Assembly: GCF_002115825.1 (NCBI RefSeq)
Contig: NZ_JFJZ01000012.1
Span: forward strand, 62,001-126,000
Reading direction: 5' to 3'
Origin: Thalassospira sp. MCCC 1A01428
GTDB taxonomy: Bacteria > Pseudomonadota > Alphaproteobacteria > Rhodospirillales > Thalassospiraceae
DNA: 64,000 nt
Positions 26,384 through 36,013 of this stretch are shown in pieces. The translations under genes were made by a program, and so were the position numbers. The notes under the pieces are model-generated. The model worked only from the letters and a program-made list of their open reading frames with translations. It made no database searches and was not told where the DNA came from. How positions within the stretch are numbered: the stretch's first letter is position 1; every line of letters starts with the position of its first letter.

Positions 26384-26941
26384 ATGACTATTGCCAATAA
26401 CCTGAAATCTGATCACGCCGATACACCCGGCGATGATGAATGCCGCCATTTGATTGGCATGGCGATGCCCGGTATATCCCTGCCATCCACTGACGGTACC
26501 GGGTTTGATCTTGCTGTGGCCCGCCCCGGCTGGTTGATTGTTTATTGTTATCCGCGCACCAGTTCACCCGACACACCTGCCCCGACGGACTGGGATGTTA
26601 TCCCCGGCGCGCGCGGTTGTACGCCGCAGAGCTGCGCCTTTCGCGATCATTACCGCGAATTACAGCAAAAGGGGGCCGATGTTGTTGGCCTTAGCACACA
26701 ATCTACCGGCTACCAGGTTGAAATGGTAAATCGTCTGCATTTACCGTTTGTGGTTTTAAGTGACGAAAACCTTGAACTGGCCACCGCACTGCGATTGCCG
26801 GTTTTCCAGGTAGATGGCATGACGTTGCTGCGCCGTTTAACGCTGGCGATCAGGGATGGCATTATTCGCCATGTATTTTATCCGGTTACGGTGCCCGAAA
26901 ACCATGCCGATGAAATTCTTTTATGGCTGGATCAAAATTAG
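26384..26941 (+). CDS. Peroxiredoxin, BCP/PrxQ-like
   Basis: 185 residues with a thioredoxin fold. The motif 'GCTPQSCAFRDHY' gives two cysteines spaced Cys-x4-Cys (peroxidatic and resolving), as in the bacterioferritin-comigratory-protein group, and it is preceded by 'WLIVYCYPRTSSPD'. It would reduce peroxides with electrons from thioredoxin. The insertion between the 'YPRT' strand and the active-site loop is longer than usual. Its stop is one base away from the convergent phosphoesterase gene. Confidence 0.85.
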   Translation: MTIANNLKSDHADTPGDDECRHLIGMAMPGISLPSTDGTGFDLAVARPGWLIVYCYPRTSSPDTPAPTDWDVIPGARGCTPQSCAFRDHYRELQQKGADVVGLSTQSTGYQVEMVNRLHLPFVVLSDENLELATALRLPVFQVDGMTLLRRLTLAIRDGIIRHVFYPVTVPENHADEILLWLDQN

Positions 26942-26942
26942 G

Positions 26943-27695
26943 TCATGCCGGGGTGGCATAACCGGTGCGAATGGCATGGGCCCAATCCTCTCGTCCGTTA
27001 TCGGCTGCTCGCCGGGCCGCCTCTTCATGGTCATAAGGCACCGCAATAAAGTCTACGTTTGGCATAGAGGCCTTTTCCGACAAGGCGATAATGGCATAAC
27101 GTGCGTGGGGGCTGCAGCTTTCTGATACATGGGCCGGGGCGTCATCGTGATAGGCCGGGCACCCGACAGAGCCGGGATTAATAATCGTTATATCGCCTTT
27201 GGTCCGCAATAGGTCCGGGCGATGACTGTGACCGGTTAGCACAATATTGGCACCGTTAACCGGCCCCAGGCGTTGCGACACTGCCGGTTCGTGATCACGT
27301 ACCAATCCGCCATTTTCAATGCGTTCCAGCAAATAGGTGGCATCATTGTTCGGTGTGGCATGGCAGGCAAAAATGCCGGGCACGGGCATTACGGTTTGTG
27401 GCAATGCACCCAGCCAGTTTTTGTCCGCCGTTGTTATTTCCTGCACGGCATAGCTGTCAGATGCGATCATTGTTTCCAGGGGCAGGGTGGCAACCTGCCG
27501 GTCATGGTTGCCGCGCACGGTAATGGCGCCAAGCCGGTGTAAAATTTCCATGGTTTCACGCGGCCATAACGGGCCAGATACACAATCACCCAGGTTCACC
27601 ACAATGTCGGCGCCGCCCCGGTGCTTTATGTCCGCAATGACAGTTTCCAGCGCCAGGGCATTTCCATGAATATCGGCAATTACAGCTATTTTCAT
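26943..27695 (-). CDS. Metallophosphoesterase family protein
   Basis: 250 residues of the calcineurin-like phosphoesterase fold, YfcE/MJ0936 type: 'DIHGN' (metal ligands Asp, His), 'VNLGDCVSGP', 'VRGNHDRQ', 'CHATP' and 'LTGHSHRPDL', with 'IINPGSVGCP' near the end. All five metal-binding blocks are present, so it should be an active two-metal phosphodiesterase or phosphatase in the cytoplasm. Substrate unknown. Not obviously linked to its neighbours. Confidence 0.88.
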   Translation of the reverse strand: MKIAVIADIHGNALALETVIADIKHRGGADIVVNLGDCVSGPLWPRETMEILHRLGAITVRGNHDRQVATLPLETMIASDSYAVQEITTADKNWLGALPQTVMPVPGIFACHATPNNDATYLLERIENGGLVRDHEPAVSQRLGPVNGANIVLTGHSHRPDLLRTKGDITIINPGSVGCPAYHDDAPAHVSESCSPHARYAIIALSEKASMPNVDFIAVPYDHEEAARRAADNGREDWAHAIRTGYATPA

Positions 27696-27734
27696 TTTAT
27701 TCCTGTCGGTCAGTTACATTGTCTTGCGCCACTT

Positions 27735-28328
27735 TTATGCCCAGAAAAGCGCTGCCGTCAGCGCTGCAATTCCGGCCATTGTCCGGTTAATCAGACGCAG
27801 TTTTTTGCGGTCATGTAAAATGCTTTTCAATGCGGATCCAAATATAGCCCAAACCGCCATGCTGGGAACGCCGGTTATTGTAAAAACCAGGCATCCTAAC
27901 GCAATTTGCAGCCAGTAATGATCCCCTGGTGAAATAAATGTGGCAATAACTGTAATCGCGATCAGCCATGCTTTGGGATTGATAAATTGAAATGCAGCCG
28001 CCTGTAAAAACGAAATCGGTCGGGCGGCTCCGGGTTCTTTTAACTCGCCCGCGCGCCAAAGTTTAACGGCCAGCCACAATAAATACAGGGTGCCGCAAAT
28101 TTTTAAAACCAGCTGCAATCGTGGTTCAACGGCAAAGACAGCGCCAAGTCCTGCGCCTGTCAGACAAAGTTGCAGGGTAACGCCAAATGGAATACCCAAA
28201 ATATGCGGAACCGTGCGCCGAATACCAAATAACAGGCCCGATGATGTCAACATGACATTGTTTGGCCCCGGCGTTATGGACATCACGAAAGCATATAGTG
28301 CCAGGGAAAAAATGGTGGCAATGTCCAT
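27735..28328 (-). CDS. LysE/RhtB-family exporter
   Basis: 197 residues, six predicted membrane segments, and the family motif 'SITPGPNNVMLTSSG' in the first segment. 'FQFINPKAWLIAI' is the matching late motif. The ATG at 28328 has AAGGA upstream; a start nine codons earlier lacks one. Family members export amino acids or related metabolites; the cargo here is unknown. Confidence 0.9.
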   Translation of the reverse strand: MDIATIFSLALYAFVMSITPGPNNVMLTSSGLLFGIRRTVPHILGIPFGVTLQLCLTGAGLGAVFAVEPRLQLVLKICGTLYLLWLAVKLWRAGELKEPGAARPISFLQAAAFQFINPKAWLIAITVIATFISPGDHYWLQIALGCLVFTITGVPSMAVWAIFGSALKSILHDRKKLRLINRTMAGIAALTAALFWA

Positions 28329-28489
28329 GTTGTTCCTTGCAGAATGACCCGGCAATGCGGATCGTATTTTAAAAATTTATCTGATCTGGAACAGCAGATT
28401 GCCAGTACATTTTTGTTTTGGCGAATGAGAATTCATCAGCGAAACGTGAAAACATTTCAGGGCCTGGCGGGGAACATGCCGGTTTGATG

Positions 28490-29887
28490 TTACCTTGCAG
28501 GCAATCTTAAAAACCATTGATGTCGATAGTTTGTATATCGCGCACCGGTCAGTTCCCTGTCAATTTCGTGCAGCAGTTCGTCGGGGGCAAGTGTATCATT
28601 TTCCGCTAATGCCAACAGGGCCGCCCCATGGCTGGTCCCGCCACTACCCGATGCTATATGTACCGGTTGTTCGGCCCGAAATAACGCCAGAATTTGGCAT
28701 AACAGGGCATTTTGGGCAAAGGGACCATCCAGTATCAGCGGGCCACCCGCCCCGATCATGCCCAGGCAATAATCGATCATTAATGCACTATAAAGCGTTG
28801 CAAGTGCCGCATGGAGGGCCGGTGTTGTAAGGAGTTCGTGATTTTCAATTTTGCCATGATGCCCGGCAAAAGGCCCGCCTGCCGTTGCAAAGGATGGAAT
28901 GGCAAAAACACATTGATCAATCACATGGTCGATATCATCGATGTTAAAGTCGGTTCTTGCATCCGCGCACAGGGTTTCATATTCGCGCCCGCCCATAAAT
29001 CGCGCACTGGGCACGGTATGCCCGTCCAGGTCAACATTGCATAATGTATCGCGATCTTCGCGCAAATTGCGGGTAGCGGTACTCCCCACGCCAAAACAGA
29101 TTACCCAGGTGCCACTTGATACCAGCGTAAAGGGTTTGGGCATTGTTTGAATATAGGGCACAAGCGATGCGTTGCTGTCGTGGATACCGCATAAAATTTC
29201 GCATTGGGGTGATATGCCGGTTTGTGCCGCAATTTCGGGCAAAAGGGTGCCTATCACGGCATCTGCCCGTTTGACGTCGGGAAATTTTCTGTGCCAGCCC
29301 TGTTTTTTTGCCAGGTTGGACCATTCCCCCGTTTCCGGGTGCCACAAATCGCTATGACACCCCAATGACGTGCACTCGCTGGCTTTTACCCCGCATAACC
29401 GCCACGCCCAATATTGCGGATATAGCAAAAAATCGCTGGCGGTATCAAACACATCACCTTGCGTTTGGCTTAACGCATAAATTTGCCGCCCGATATTAAG
29501 CCCGGCGGGCAAATCGGGGCTTAGGCTTTGCGCAAACGGGTCTCGCAGGGCGGCGTAACGGGCGTTAATGGGGGCCGGTATTTCATTTTCATAATCAACT
29601 ACCGGCATAACAACTGTATCGTCGTGCAAAACAACAACCGTTGCCCCATGTGTGGTTACAACAATGCGGGTAATGTTAAATTCGTTTGCTGCTTTTTGTA
29701 ATTGTGCCAGGCAAAACTGCCATAATCCATCAATGTCATGATGGCGATAGGGCGGGCCGGGCAGGGGTGTGTTGGCCTGCTTTTCTTCCCCAAACAGCTG
29801 CGCATTTCGCGCATCATGGATGCTGATTTTGGCGTTGGTTTTGCCAATATCAAAAACGGCAATGGCATCGGGTCTTGTATGTTTCAT
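28490..29887 (-). CDS. rhaK: L-rhamnulokinase-type FGGY sugar kinase
   Basis: 465 residues of the FGGY kinase family: phosphate-binding 'VFDIGKTNAKISIHD' at the N-terminus, 'GIHDSNASLVPYI' and 'LVSSGTWVICFG' in the middle, and the C-terminal 'GSGGTSHGAALLAL' adenosine site. Phosphorylates L-rhamnulose at O1 for the RhaD aldolase. Last gene of the leftward transport operon rhaS-T-P-Q-U-K, an order known from rhizobia, where the kinase is also needed for transport activity. Five bases separate it from the mutarotase gene. Confidence 0.9.
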   Translation of the reverse strand: MKHTRPDAIAVFDIGKTNAKISIHDARNAQLFGEEKQANTPLPGPPYRHHDIDGLWQFCLAQLQKAANEFNITRIVVTTHGATVVVLHDDTVVMPVVDYENEIPAPINARYAALRDPFAQSLSPDLPAGLNIGRQIYALSQTQGDVFDTASDFLLYPQYWAWRLCGVKASECTSLGCHSDLWHPETGEWSNLAKKQGWHRKFPDVKRADAVIGTLLPEIAAQTGISPQCEILCGIHDSNASLVPYIQTMPKPFTLVSSGTWVICFGVGSTATRNLREDRDTLCNVDLDGHTVPSARFMGGREYETLCADARTDFNIDDIDHVIDQCVFAIPSFATAGGPFAGHHGKIENHELLTTPALHAALATLYSALMIDYCLGMIGAGGPLILDGPFAQNALLCQILALFRAEQPVHIASGSGGTSHGAALLALAENDTLAPDELLHEIDRELTGARYTNYRHQWFLRLPAR

Positions 29888-29892
29888 GGCGA

Positions 29893-30207
29893 TTACGGCA
29901 TATGAAATACGGGTAAAAGCGAGCGGCTGACAGGGCTGTCATCGGCATTAGTTGCCATAATGTCCCCCATATAGGCCCACCATTTTTGCATGATGGCAGT
30001 ATCGGGCAGGGTATCCATGCCATGATCCGCCTTGCGCCTTAAAACAGCAAACAGAACATATGTTTCTTCGTCAATGAAAATGCTGTAATCGCAAATTCCG
30101 GCGTCTTTTAAAACCGTAACAAGTTCGGGCCAGATATCGTCGTGGCGGCGTTTATATTCGGTTGCCTGGCCGGGGTTCAACTGCATCTTAAAGGCAATCT
30201 GTTCCAT
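29893..30207 (-). CDS. rhaU: L-rhamnose mutarotase
   Basis: 104 residues, normal for RhaM/RhaU: '[20 protein letters not shown]' contains the active-site His, followed by '[20 protein letters not shown]' and 'WWAYMGDIM'. It interconverts alpha and beta L-rhamnose. The start directly follows the permease stop (TAAATG), so translation is coupled. Confidence 0.95.
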   Translation of the reverse strand: MEQIAFKMQLNPGQATEYKRRHDDIWPELVTVLKDAGICDYSIFIDEETYVLFAVLRRKADHGMDTLPDTAIMQKWWAYMGDIMATNADDSPVSRSLLPVFHMP

Positions 30208-31272
30208 TTATCCGCCTCGCATTTTTGAACGCATTTTTTGAGCTTGCACAACCCGTCGCCATATAATGGGTGTGCCAATGACTGCGATCAGCAAAATGCC
30301 GGTAAAAATGGACATAACGATACCTGGCACATTCAAAAGTCCCATGCCAAATGTCACCAGTCCCATCAAAAATACAGCAATAAATACGCCGGCAATGCTG
30401 CCCGCCCCGCCCATGATGCTGACACCGCCCAAAACCACCATCGTGATTACTTCCAGTTCCCAGCCCATGGCGATGGACGGCCGGGTGGAACCAATGCGTG
30501 ATGTTAGCAAGATGGCGGCAATCCCGGACAAAAGCCCTACCAGTGTAAACAGTACCATGCGATGCCGTTTTACATTGATGCCCGAAAACAACGCCGCTGT
30601 CGGGTTGTTGCCAATGGCAAAAACGCGGCGCCCAAAGATTGTCTTATGCAGAATCACGGCGAAAATCACCGCGAGCAACAGAAACAGGGTAAATTCAAAC
30701 GAAATCACCCCGTAAACATAACCCTGGCCGAAAAAGGCAAAACCTTGCGGATAATCGCGATACACCCCGTCGCCCAGCACGATATAGGCGATGCCGCGAT
30801 ACAGGCTCATGGTGCCGATGGTCACAACAATGGCAGGAATGTCAAAGCGGGTGATGATATAGCCATTAAAAAGCCCGGCGAGTAATCCCACGCCTGCGCC
30901 AATTGCTACCATTCCCGCAGGGTCGATACCGGCGCTGTTGGCCGCCCCCATTGCAACGGATGACAAGGCAATGGTCGATGCCACCGATAAATCAATGTCA
31001 CGGGCAATAATCAGCAATGCCATTGGCAAGGCGATGATTGCTTTTTCCGTGAAGTTAAATGTCGCATCCGACAGGCTCCACGGGTCAAGGAAATAGGGTG
31101 ATAATTGCGTGTTGGCGAAAAATGCCAGCGCCACAAATACCAGCAATAATGTTTCCCAGCGCAGCAAACGGTTGCGCCAGGCCCCGTTCAGATTGTCGGG
31201 TAAAAATCGCTGGTTTCCGGTTTGGTGTTGTGTCGTGTGCGGTGCGGTTTGTTGCAGGGTTTGACGGTTCAT
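30208..31272 (-). CDS. rhaQ: L-rhamnose ABC importer permease
   Basis: 354 residues of the RbsC-type permease family with a ~35-residue polar N-terminal extension. Membrane segments follow; 'IARDIDLSVASTIALSSVAM', 'VVLGGVSIMGGAGSIAGVFI' and 'IFGRRVFAIGNNPTAA' are hallmark stretches. Its ATG overlaps the stop of the other permease (ATGA). Heterodimer partner of the upstream permease in rhamnose uptake. Confidence 0.92.
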   Translation of the reverse strand: MNRQTLQQTAPHTTQHQTGNQRFLPDNLNGAWRNRLLRWETLLLVFVALAFFANTQLSPYFLDPWSLSDATFNFTEKAIIALPMALLIIARDIDLSVASTIALSSVAMGAANSAGIDPAGMVAIGAGVGLLAGLFNGYIITRFDIPAIVVTIGTMSLYRGIAYIVLGDGVYRDYPQGFAFFGQGYVYGVISFEFTLFLLLAVIFAVILHKTIFGRRVFAIGNNPTAALFSGINVKRHRMVLFTLVGLLSGIAAILLTSRIGSTRPSIAMGWELEVITMVVLGGVSIMGGAGSIAGVFIAVFLMGLVTFGMGLLNVPGIVMSIFTGILLIAVIGTPIIWRRVVQAQKMRSKMRGG

Positions 31273-32264
31273 TGATGCACCTCTCGCAAAATGCGGCGTC
31301 CTACCTGTTTTTCACTGCGCGAATTAATAATAACGGCCAGCACAATCACGCCACCGGAAATTGCCATTTGCCAGAACGGTGAAATACCTAAAACCGGCAG
31401 GGCGTTTTTGATCAGGCCCAAAAAAATCGCGCCCAATGCTGCCCCCCACACAGAACCAATACCCCCGGCAATGGAAATACCGCCAATTACACAGGCGGCG
31501 ACCACCTGCAATTCAAACGCCAGGGCCACCTCGGTATAGGCAACTGCAAACCGTGATACCCACAAATACCCGCACAAACCCGCCATCGCGCCAGAAATGC
31601 AAAATGTAATGAACTGGTATTTACCCACATTCAGTCCGGCATACACGGCGGCCTTGGGGTTGCCGCCAATGGCAAAAATGGCGCGGCCAGTGGCGCTATA
31701 GCGGCAAAACAGCGCAACCAGCACAATCATGATGATTGCCAACCACGACAGTGTTGTCAGGCCCAATGTCACTTCACGGGGAAACGCCAAAAATTGCGGT
31801 GTCATTTCATGGGCATTCACCCATTCACCACCGCTTAGCAAAAAGACCATGCCGCGATAAATGCTCATGGTGCCAAGGGTTACAACGATGGATGGAATGC
31901 CGACCAGCCATACCAATATGCCATTGAAGGCGCCCAAAACCGCACCAATACCAACTGACATCACAAGGGTGACAAGGGCAGGGGTTTCGGGGTGCGCCAC
32001 ATTGATCAGCGCAACAATCATCCCGGTTAATGCCAGATTGGACGCAACCGATAAATCAATGCAACGCGTTACAATCACCAGCATCTGGACCATTGCCAGC
32101 ATGATCAGAATGGCCGTGTCATCTAACAGTTCAGACAGGTTATCGGGGCTTATAAAAAATGCTTCCTGTGTGCCAATTCCGACGGTCATTAAGACAATAA
32201 TCGCCGCGAGGATCCATTCGCGATGGGCCAGAATTCTGGCAAGGGGTGTTGGGGTGTTTGTCAT
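31269..32264 (-). CDS. rhaP: L-rhamnose ABC importer permease
   Basis: 331 residues, RbsC-type permease with about ten membrane segments: 'VTRCIDLSVASNLALTGMIV', 'YSATGRAIFAIGGNPKAAVY' and 'CVIGGISIAGGIGSVWGAAL'. Starts immediately after the ATPase stop (TAAATG) and overlaps the next permease by four bases, so the membrane and ATPase subunits form one translation unit. Confidence 0.92.
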   Translation of the reverse strand: MTNTPTPLARILAHREWILAAIIVLMTVGIGTQEAFFISPDNLSELLDDTAILIMLAMVQMLVIVTRCIDLSVASNLALTGMIVALINVAHPETPALVTLVMSVGIGAVLGAFNGILVWLVGIPSIVVTLGTMSIYRGMVFLLSGGEWVNAHEMTPQFLAFPREVTLGLTTLSWLAIIMIVLVALFCRYSATGRAIFAIGGNPKAAVYAGLNVGKYQFITFCISGAMAGLCGYLWVSRFAVAYTEVALAFELQVVAACVIGGISIAGGIGSVWGAALGAIFLGLIKNALPVLGISPFWQMAISGGVIVLAVIINSRSEKQVGRRILREVHQ

Positions 32265-33755
32265 TTATGCAGCCCCCGTTGCAGCGGTTACTATTGCTTC
32301 GGCGCTGGCCGTGTCGCGGTCAAATCGGGCAGCAATGCGGCCTTCATGCATCACTATAATCCGGTCGGACATGCCCATAATTTCGGGCAATTCAGATGAC
32401 ACCATAATCACCGACAATCCCTGTGCCACCAGATCACCCATAAACTGGTGAACGGCGGACTTCGACCCGATATCAATACCCTTGGTCGGTTCATCAACGA
32501 CAATGACATTGGGGTTGGTCGCCAGCCATTTGCCAATCACCACCTTTTGCTGGTTCCCGCCCGACAGGTTTTCAACATTCTCGCTTAGGCTGGCGGCCTT
32601 TAGATTCAGGCTTTGTGCATAATGGCGGGCAACGTCATATTCGCGTGCCATGTCAATAAACCCGTGGCACGACAGCCCGCCTAACCGGGGCAGGGTAATG
32701 TTTTGAAAAATGGGCAGGCTCAGGATCGCGCCTTGATGCTGGCGATCTTCGGGCACATATACCAGCCCGCTTGAAATGGCCTGGCTCGTATTGGCCGGGG
32801 TATAGGGTTTGTTCTGCAGTGTCATGCTACCGGCATTGGTTTTTGTCAGCCCAAACAGGGCCTGCATCACTTCGCTGCGCCCGGCCCCCACCAGTCCGTA
32901 AAAGCCCAAAATTTCGCCTTTGCGCAAATCAAACGAAATATCGTTAAATTCGGTCGGGTGTGACAGGCCCTGCACTGTCATTACAACCGGGCCAATCTCG
33001 GCGTCGGTTTTGGGGTAAACCTGCTCAACTGTGCGGCCAACCATCATGGCAACCAGGTCATTCTGGGTTACGTCGCTGATCATGCCCGATCCCACAAGTT
33101 GCCCGTCGCGAAACACGGTATAGCGGTCGCAAATTTCAAAAATTTCATCAAACTTATGGCTGATAAACAGGATCGCCTTGCCTTCTTCTTTCAGGCGGCG
33201 CACCAGTTTGTATAGATCGTTGATTTCCTGATGCGACAGCGATGCTGTTGGTTCATCCATGATCACGATATTGGAATTGTGCGAAAGGGCCGATGCAAAC
33301 GACACCATATGCTTGTGTGCAACACTCAGGTTTTTAAGGGGTGTTTGCGGGTCAACCGGCACATCAAGATATTCCAGCAATTGCCGGGCGCGTTTGCGCA
33401 TCAAGGGCCAATCCAGCATCCCCAGCCAGTTGCGGTCCTGATTGTTGATAAAAATGTTTTCAGTGACGCTAAGCTCATCGAACATCACCGCTTCCTGATG
33501 AATGGCGGAAATGCCCGATTTTACGGCATCGGTGGCGGCATGAAATTCAACCACAGTGTCACCCACCCGTATTTCGCCGCCGTCCGGGGTGTAAATACCG
33601 GTTAAAACCTTAACCAGCGTGGATTTTCCAGCACCGTTTTCCCCAATCAGCGCTGTGACCTGGCCGGGAAACAGTTGCAGGCCAACACCGTCCAGTGCCT
33701 TAACCCCGGGAAAGGTCTTGGAAACGTTTTTAAGTTCTAAAACAGGCGTGTCCAT
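32265..33755 (-). CDS. rhaT: L-rhamnose ABC importer ATPase
   Basis: 496-residue tandem ATPase. Domain 1: Walker A 'GENGAGKST', degenerate signature 'LSVAHKHM', Walker B 'IVIMDEPTASLS'. Domain 2: 'GLVGAGRSE', signature 'LSGGNQQK', Walker B 'VIVVDEPTKGID', so both Walker B motifs are intact, unlike the deoxyribose ATPase. The ATG at 33755 (start 'MDTPVLELKNV') has AAGGG upstream; an in-frame GTG at 33779 was rejected. Name follows the rhizobial scheme, in which rhaT is the ATPase and not the enterobacterial permease. Confidence 0.92.
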   Translation of the reverse strand: MDTPVLELKNVSKTFPGVKALDGVGLQLFPGQVTALIGENGAGKSTLVKVLTGIYTPDGGEIRVGDTVVEFHAATDAVKSGISAIHQEAVMFDELSVTENIFINNQDRNWLGMLDWPLMRKRARQLLEYLDVPVDPQTPLKNLSVAHKHMVSFASALSHNSNIVIMDEPTASLSHQEINDLYKLVRRLKEEGKAILFISHKFDEIFEICDRYTVFRDGQLVGSGMISDVTQNDLVAMMVGRTVEQVYPKTDAEIGPVVMTVQGLSHPTEFNDISFDLRKGEILGFYGLVGAGRSEVMQALFGLTKTNAGSMTLQNKPYTPANTSQAISSGLVYVPEDRQHQGAILSLPIFQNITLPRLGGLSCHGFIDMAREYDVARHYAQSLNLKAASLSENVENLSGGNQQKVVIGKWLATNPNVIVVDEPTKGIDIGSKSAVHQFMGDLVAQGLSVIMVSSELPEIMGMSDRIIVMHEGRIAARFDRDTASAEAIVTAATGAA

Positions 33756-33870
33756 GAAACGGACCCTTGTCGCTGTCACTATCGAAAAATGTGGAAATGG
33801 TGCGTGTGGCGCAGTTGTGCCGTTGGCTGTGTCTGCGCGATATATGTTTACGCCACCAAAAACCGTTGCA

Positions 33871-33915
33871 GGAAAAAATGGAAACCGGCACAGGGAGGCA
33901 AAAACCGGTTTCCAT
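33871..33915 (-). terminator. Intra-operon hairpin between rhaS and rhaT
   Basis: Perfect 11-base arms ATGGAAACCGG (33878-33888) and CCGGTTTCCAT (33905-33915). Read on the minus strand, it follows rhaS by 14 bases and is trailed by TTTTTT. It should terminate part of the transcripts and favour RhaS. Confidence 0.85.
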
Positions 33916-33929
33916 CAACCCTTGCGGGA

Positions 33930-34925
33930 TCAGAAAATTTTGGCGAATTTTTCAACATTGCTGGCGTCGTAAACAAACGGTTCCGACATGGCGCCATCAC
34001 CATTTTCGTCAAACGAAATAGTCCCCATACGACCCGCTTCAATCTTCGAATTCGGGCCACCTTGGGCACCGGTTGCCAGTTTGTAGGAAATCATCATGGC
34101 GCTGTAACCCAAATCAATCGGGTTCCAGATGGCAAAACTTTTCACCGATCCTTTTTCAACATGACCCGCCAGTTCAGATGGCAACCCAAGGCCGGTGACA
34201 AATACTTTGCCCACCATGTTCTGGTCTTCAACCGCTTGCGCGGCGGCGACAATACCCACCGATGTCGGGGCAACAATTGCTTTAAGGTCCGGGTATTTTT
34301 TCAAAAGGGCGACGGTTTCGCGATAGCTTTTATCGGCCAAATCATCGCCGTAAACGGTATCAACCAGCTTTAAACCGCTATAATCGGGCAGGGCCTTTTT
34401 CATCTCGCCAATCCAGATATTCTGGTTGGTTGATGTTGGTGTTGCGCTCAGAATGGCGATGTCACCGCCGCCATCACCTACAACATCGGCGGCCAGTTTA
34501 ACGCAGGTTTTACCGATAAGTTCATTATTGGACGGGTTAAGATGCACAATGCGGGCATCCTGGGCCACGCCACTATCCCACGAAATAACCTTGATGCCAC
34601 GTTGCATGGCGCGCTTCAAAATCGGGGCCAGTGCGTTGGGGTCATTGGCTGATACGGCAATGGCATCCACATGCTGGGCCATCAGGGCATTGATGCTTTC
34701 AATCTGGCCTTCTGCCGTGGTCGATGTCGGGCCGGTATAAATAACCTCGGCATTGCCAACTTCCTTGGCGGCTTCCATTGCGCCATCGCGCGCGGCTTCA
34801 AAAAAACCGTTTCCCAGCGATTTCACCACCAGGCCAACACGAATGTTATCTGCCGCCTGGGCCGATACGGTTGCCAGGCCAAAAACAAGGGCAGCAGCCG
34901 CCAAAAGGGACTTCCTGAATTTCAT
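33930..34925 (-). CDS. rhaS: L-rhamnose-binding protein
   Basis: 331 residues with a signal peptide ending 'TVSAQA'. Type I sugar-binding fold: 'VGLVVKSLGNGFFEAARDGA', 'INALMAQHVDAIAVSANDPN', 'GIKVISWDSGVAQDARIVHL' and 'FAIWNPIDLGYSAMM' fit the rhamnose-binding RhaS group. GGAGG precedes the ATG. First gene of the leftward uptake operon. Note this is the rhizobial rhaS (binding protein), not the enterobacterial regulator. Confidence 0.92.
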   Translation of the reverse strand: MKFRKSLLAAAALVFGLATVSAQAADNIRVGLVVKSLGNGFFEAARDGAMEAAKEVGNAEVIYTGPTSTTAEGQIESINALMAQHVDAIAVSANDPNALAPILKRAMQRGIKVISWDSGVAQDARIVHLNPSNNELIGKTCVKLAADVVGDGGGDIAILSATPTSTNQNIWIGEMKKALPDYSGLKLVDTVYGDDLADKSYRETVALLKKYPDLKAIVAPTSVGIVAAAQAVEDQNMVGKVFVTGLGLPSELAGHVEKGSVKSFAIWNPIDLGYSAMMISYKLATGAQGGPNSKIEAGRMGTISFDENGDGAMSEPFVYDASNVEKFAKIF

Positions 34926-34996
34926 AGCGTTTCCTCCATGATATGATGTTTGTTTTCATTATCCGGCGTCACGCACAGGCTCTGGCGGCCCTTATG

Positions 34997-35803
34997 TTAT
35001 GCGCTTGCCGTTTCTTCCGTGGCGTCTTCTTCACACTCCGCAATCACAACATTCACACCCGCCTTATCCAGCATTGTGCGATCTTCGTCGCGAATGCCAT
35101 CATCGGTAATCAGGGTGTCAATGCGGTCCAGCCGGCACAAAAACATGTTGCTGCGCTGGCTGAATTTCGAACTGTCAATCATCACCACCAGCTTTTCGGC
35201 CTGCTCGATCAGGCGTTGCTCGGACTGAATGATTAACGGGTCACTTTCCATAAGCCCCATCGCGTTGATCCCCTGTGCGCCGACAAAGGCCTTGGACGCA
35301 TAAAAATTGTGGATCACATCGCTTTCAAACGGGCTTAAAATAATATTCTGCTCGCGGTAAATGGTGCCGCCGGGCAGCACAACATTGTTTTCGCTATGCT
35401 TGATCAAAAATTCGGCCAGCAAAAACGAATTGGTCAAAATCTGCATTTTGCGCGATTTTAACAAAGGCGCCATTTGATAGGTCGTTGATCCACCGTGGAT
35501 CACAATGGAATCACCAGCACTGCACATCTCAACCGCTTTGGCGGCAATGGCCGATTTTTGCATCACCTTCATGGTTTTGCTGACAAAAAACGGACGTCCC
35601 AGAAGCGACTGGTTCGATACCGGATGCAAGGCTTCCGCCCCCCCGCGAATACGGCGCAGCTTGCCATCCTGATCAAGCGCATTGATATCCCGGCGGATGG
35701 TTGCCTCGGACACATCAAGCATATCGACAAGCTGCGTCACGGTAACTACCGGGCGCTCGCCAACTGCGCGCAAAATCAATCTGTGTCGTTCACGTTCGTG
35801 CAT
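34997..35803 (-). CDS. rhaR: DeoR-family regulator of rhamnose genes
   Basis: 268 residues: helix-turn-helix 'TQLVDMLDVSEATIRRDINA' (residues ~22-41), hinge 'RRIRGGAEAL', and a sugar-phosphate domain ('SIVIHGGSTTYQMAPLL', 'VLPGGTIYREQNIIL', 'MIDSSKFSQRSNMFLC'). The ATG at 35803 follows GGAGAG; the longer frame to 35866 was rejected. It is divergent from rhaD-rhaI and precedes rhaS on the same strand, matching the rhizobial DeoR-type negative regulator of rhamnose catabolism. Confidence 0.88.
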   Translation of the reverse strand: MHERERHRLILRAVGERPVVTVTQLVDMLDVSEATIRRDINALDQDGKLRRIRGGAEALHPVSNQSLLGRPFFVSKTMKVMQKSAIAAKAVEMCSAGDSIVIHGGSTTYQMAPLLKSRKMQILTNSFLLAEFLIKHSENNVVLPGGTIYREQNIILSPFESDVIHNFYASKAFVGAQGINAMGLMESDPLIIQSEQRLIEQAEKLVVMIDSSKFSQRSNMFLCRLDRIDTLITDDGIRDEDRTMLDKAGVNVVIAECEEDATEETASA

Positions 35804-35874
35804 TCTGTCTCTCCATTTGCCAGATATCCGTGCAAAATCTGTCATTGTCAATCGTAAAATTGTCACAATCCGTC

Positions 35875-35891
35875 ATATTGCGGTGCAATAT
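35875..35891. promoter_or_regulatory. Candidate operator between rhaR and rhaD
   Basis: ATATTGC-GGT-GCAATAT, a perfect 7-base inverted repeat, in an AT-rich 210-base divergent region that also carries repeated ATTGTCA/ATTGAC words. Likely part of the shared control region; binding partner inferred. Confidence 0.45.
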
Positions 35892-36013
35892 TGAAAGTTT
35901 ATGATTGTTATTGATTGACTGTGATCGGAAACGGCGTTAGGCATTTTAAAAAATCGGCTGGCATTTAACGTTGGCCCTCATGGTGTAACGTCCAAACAAC
36001 AGGTTATCAGGTC

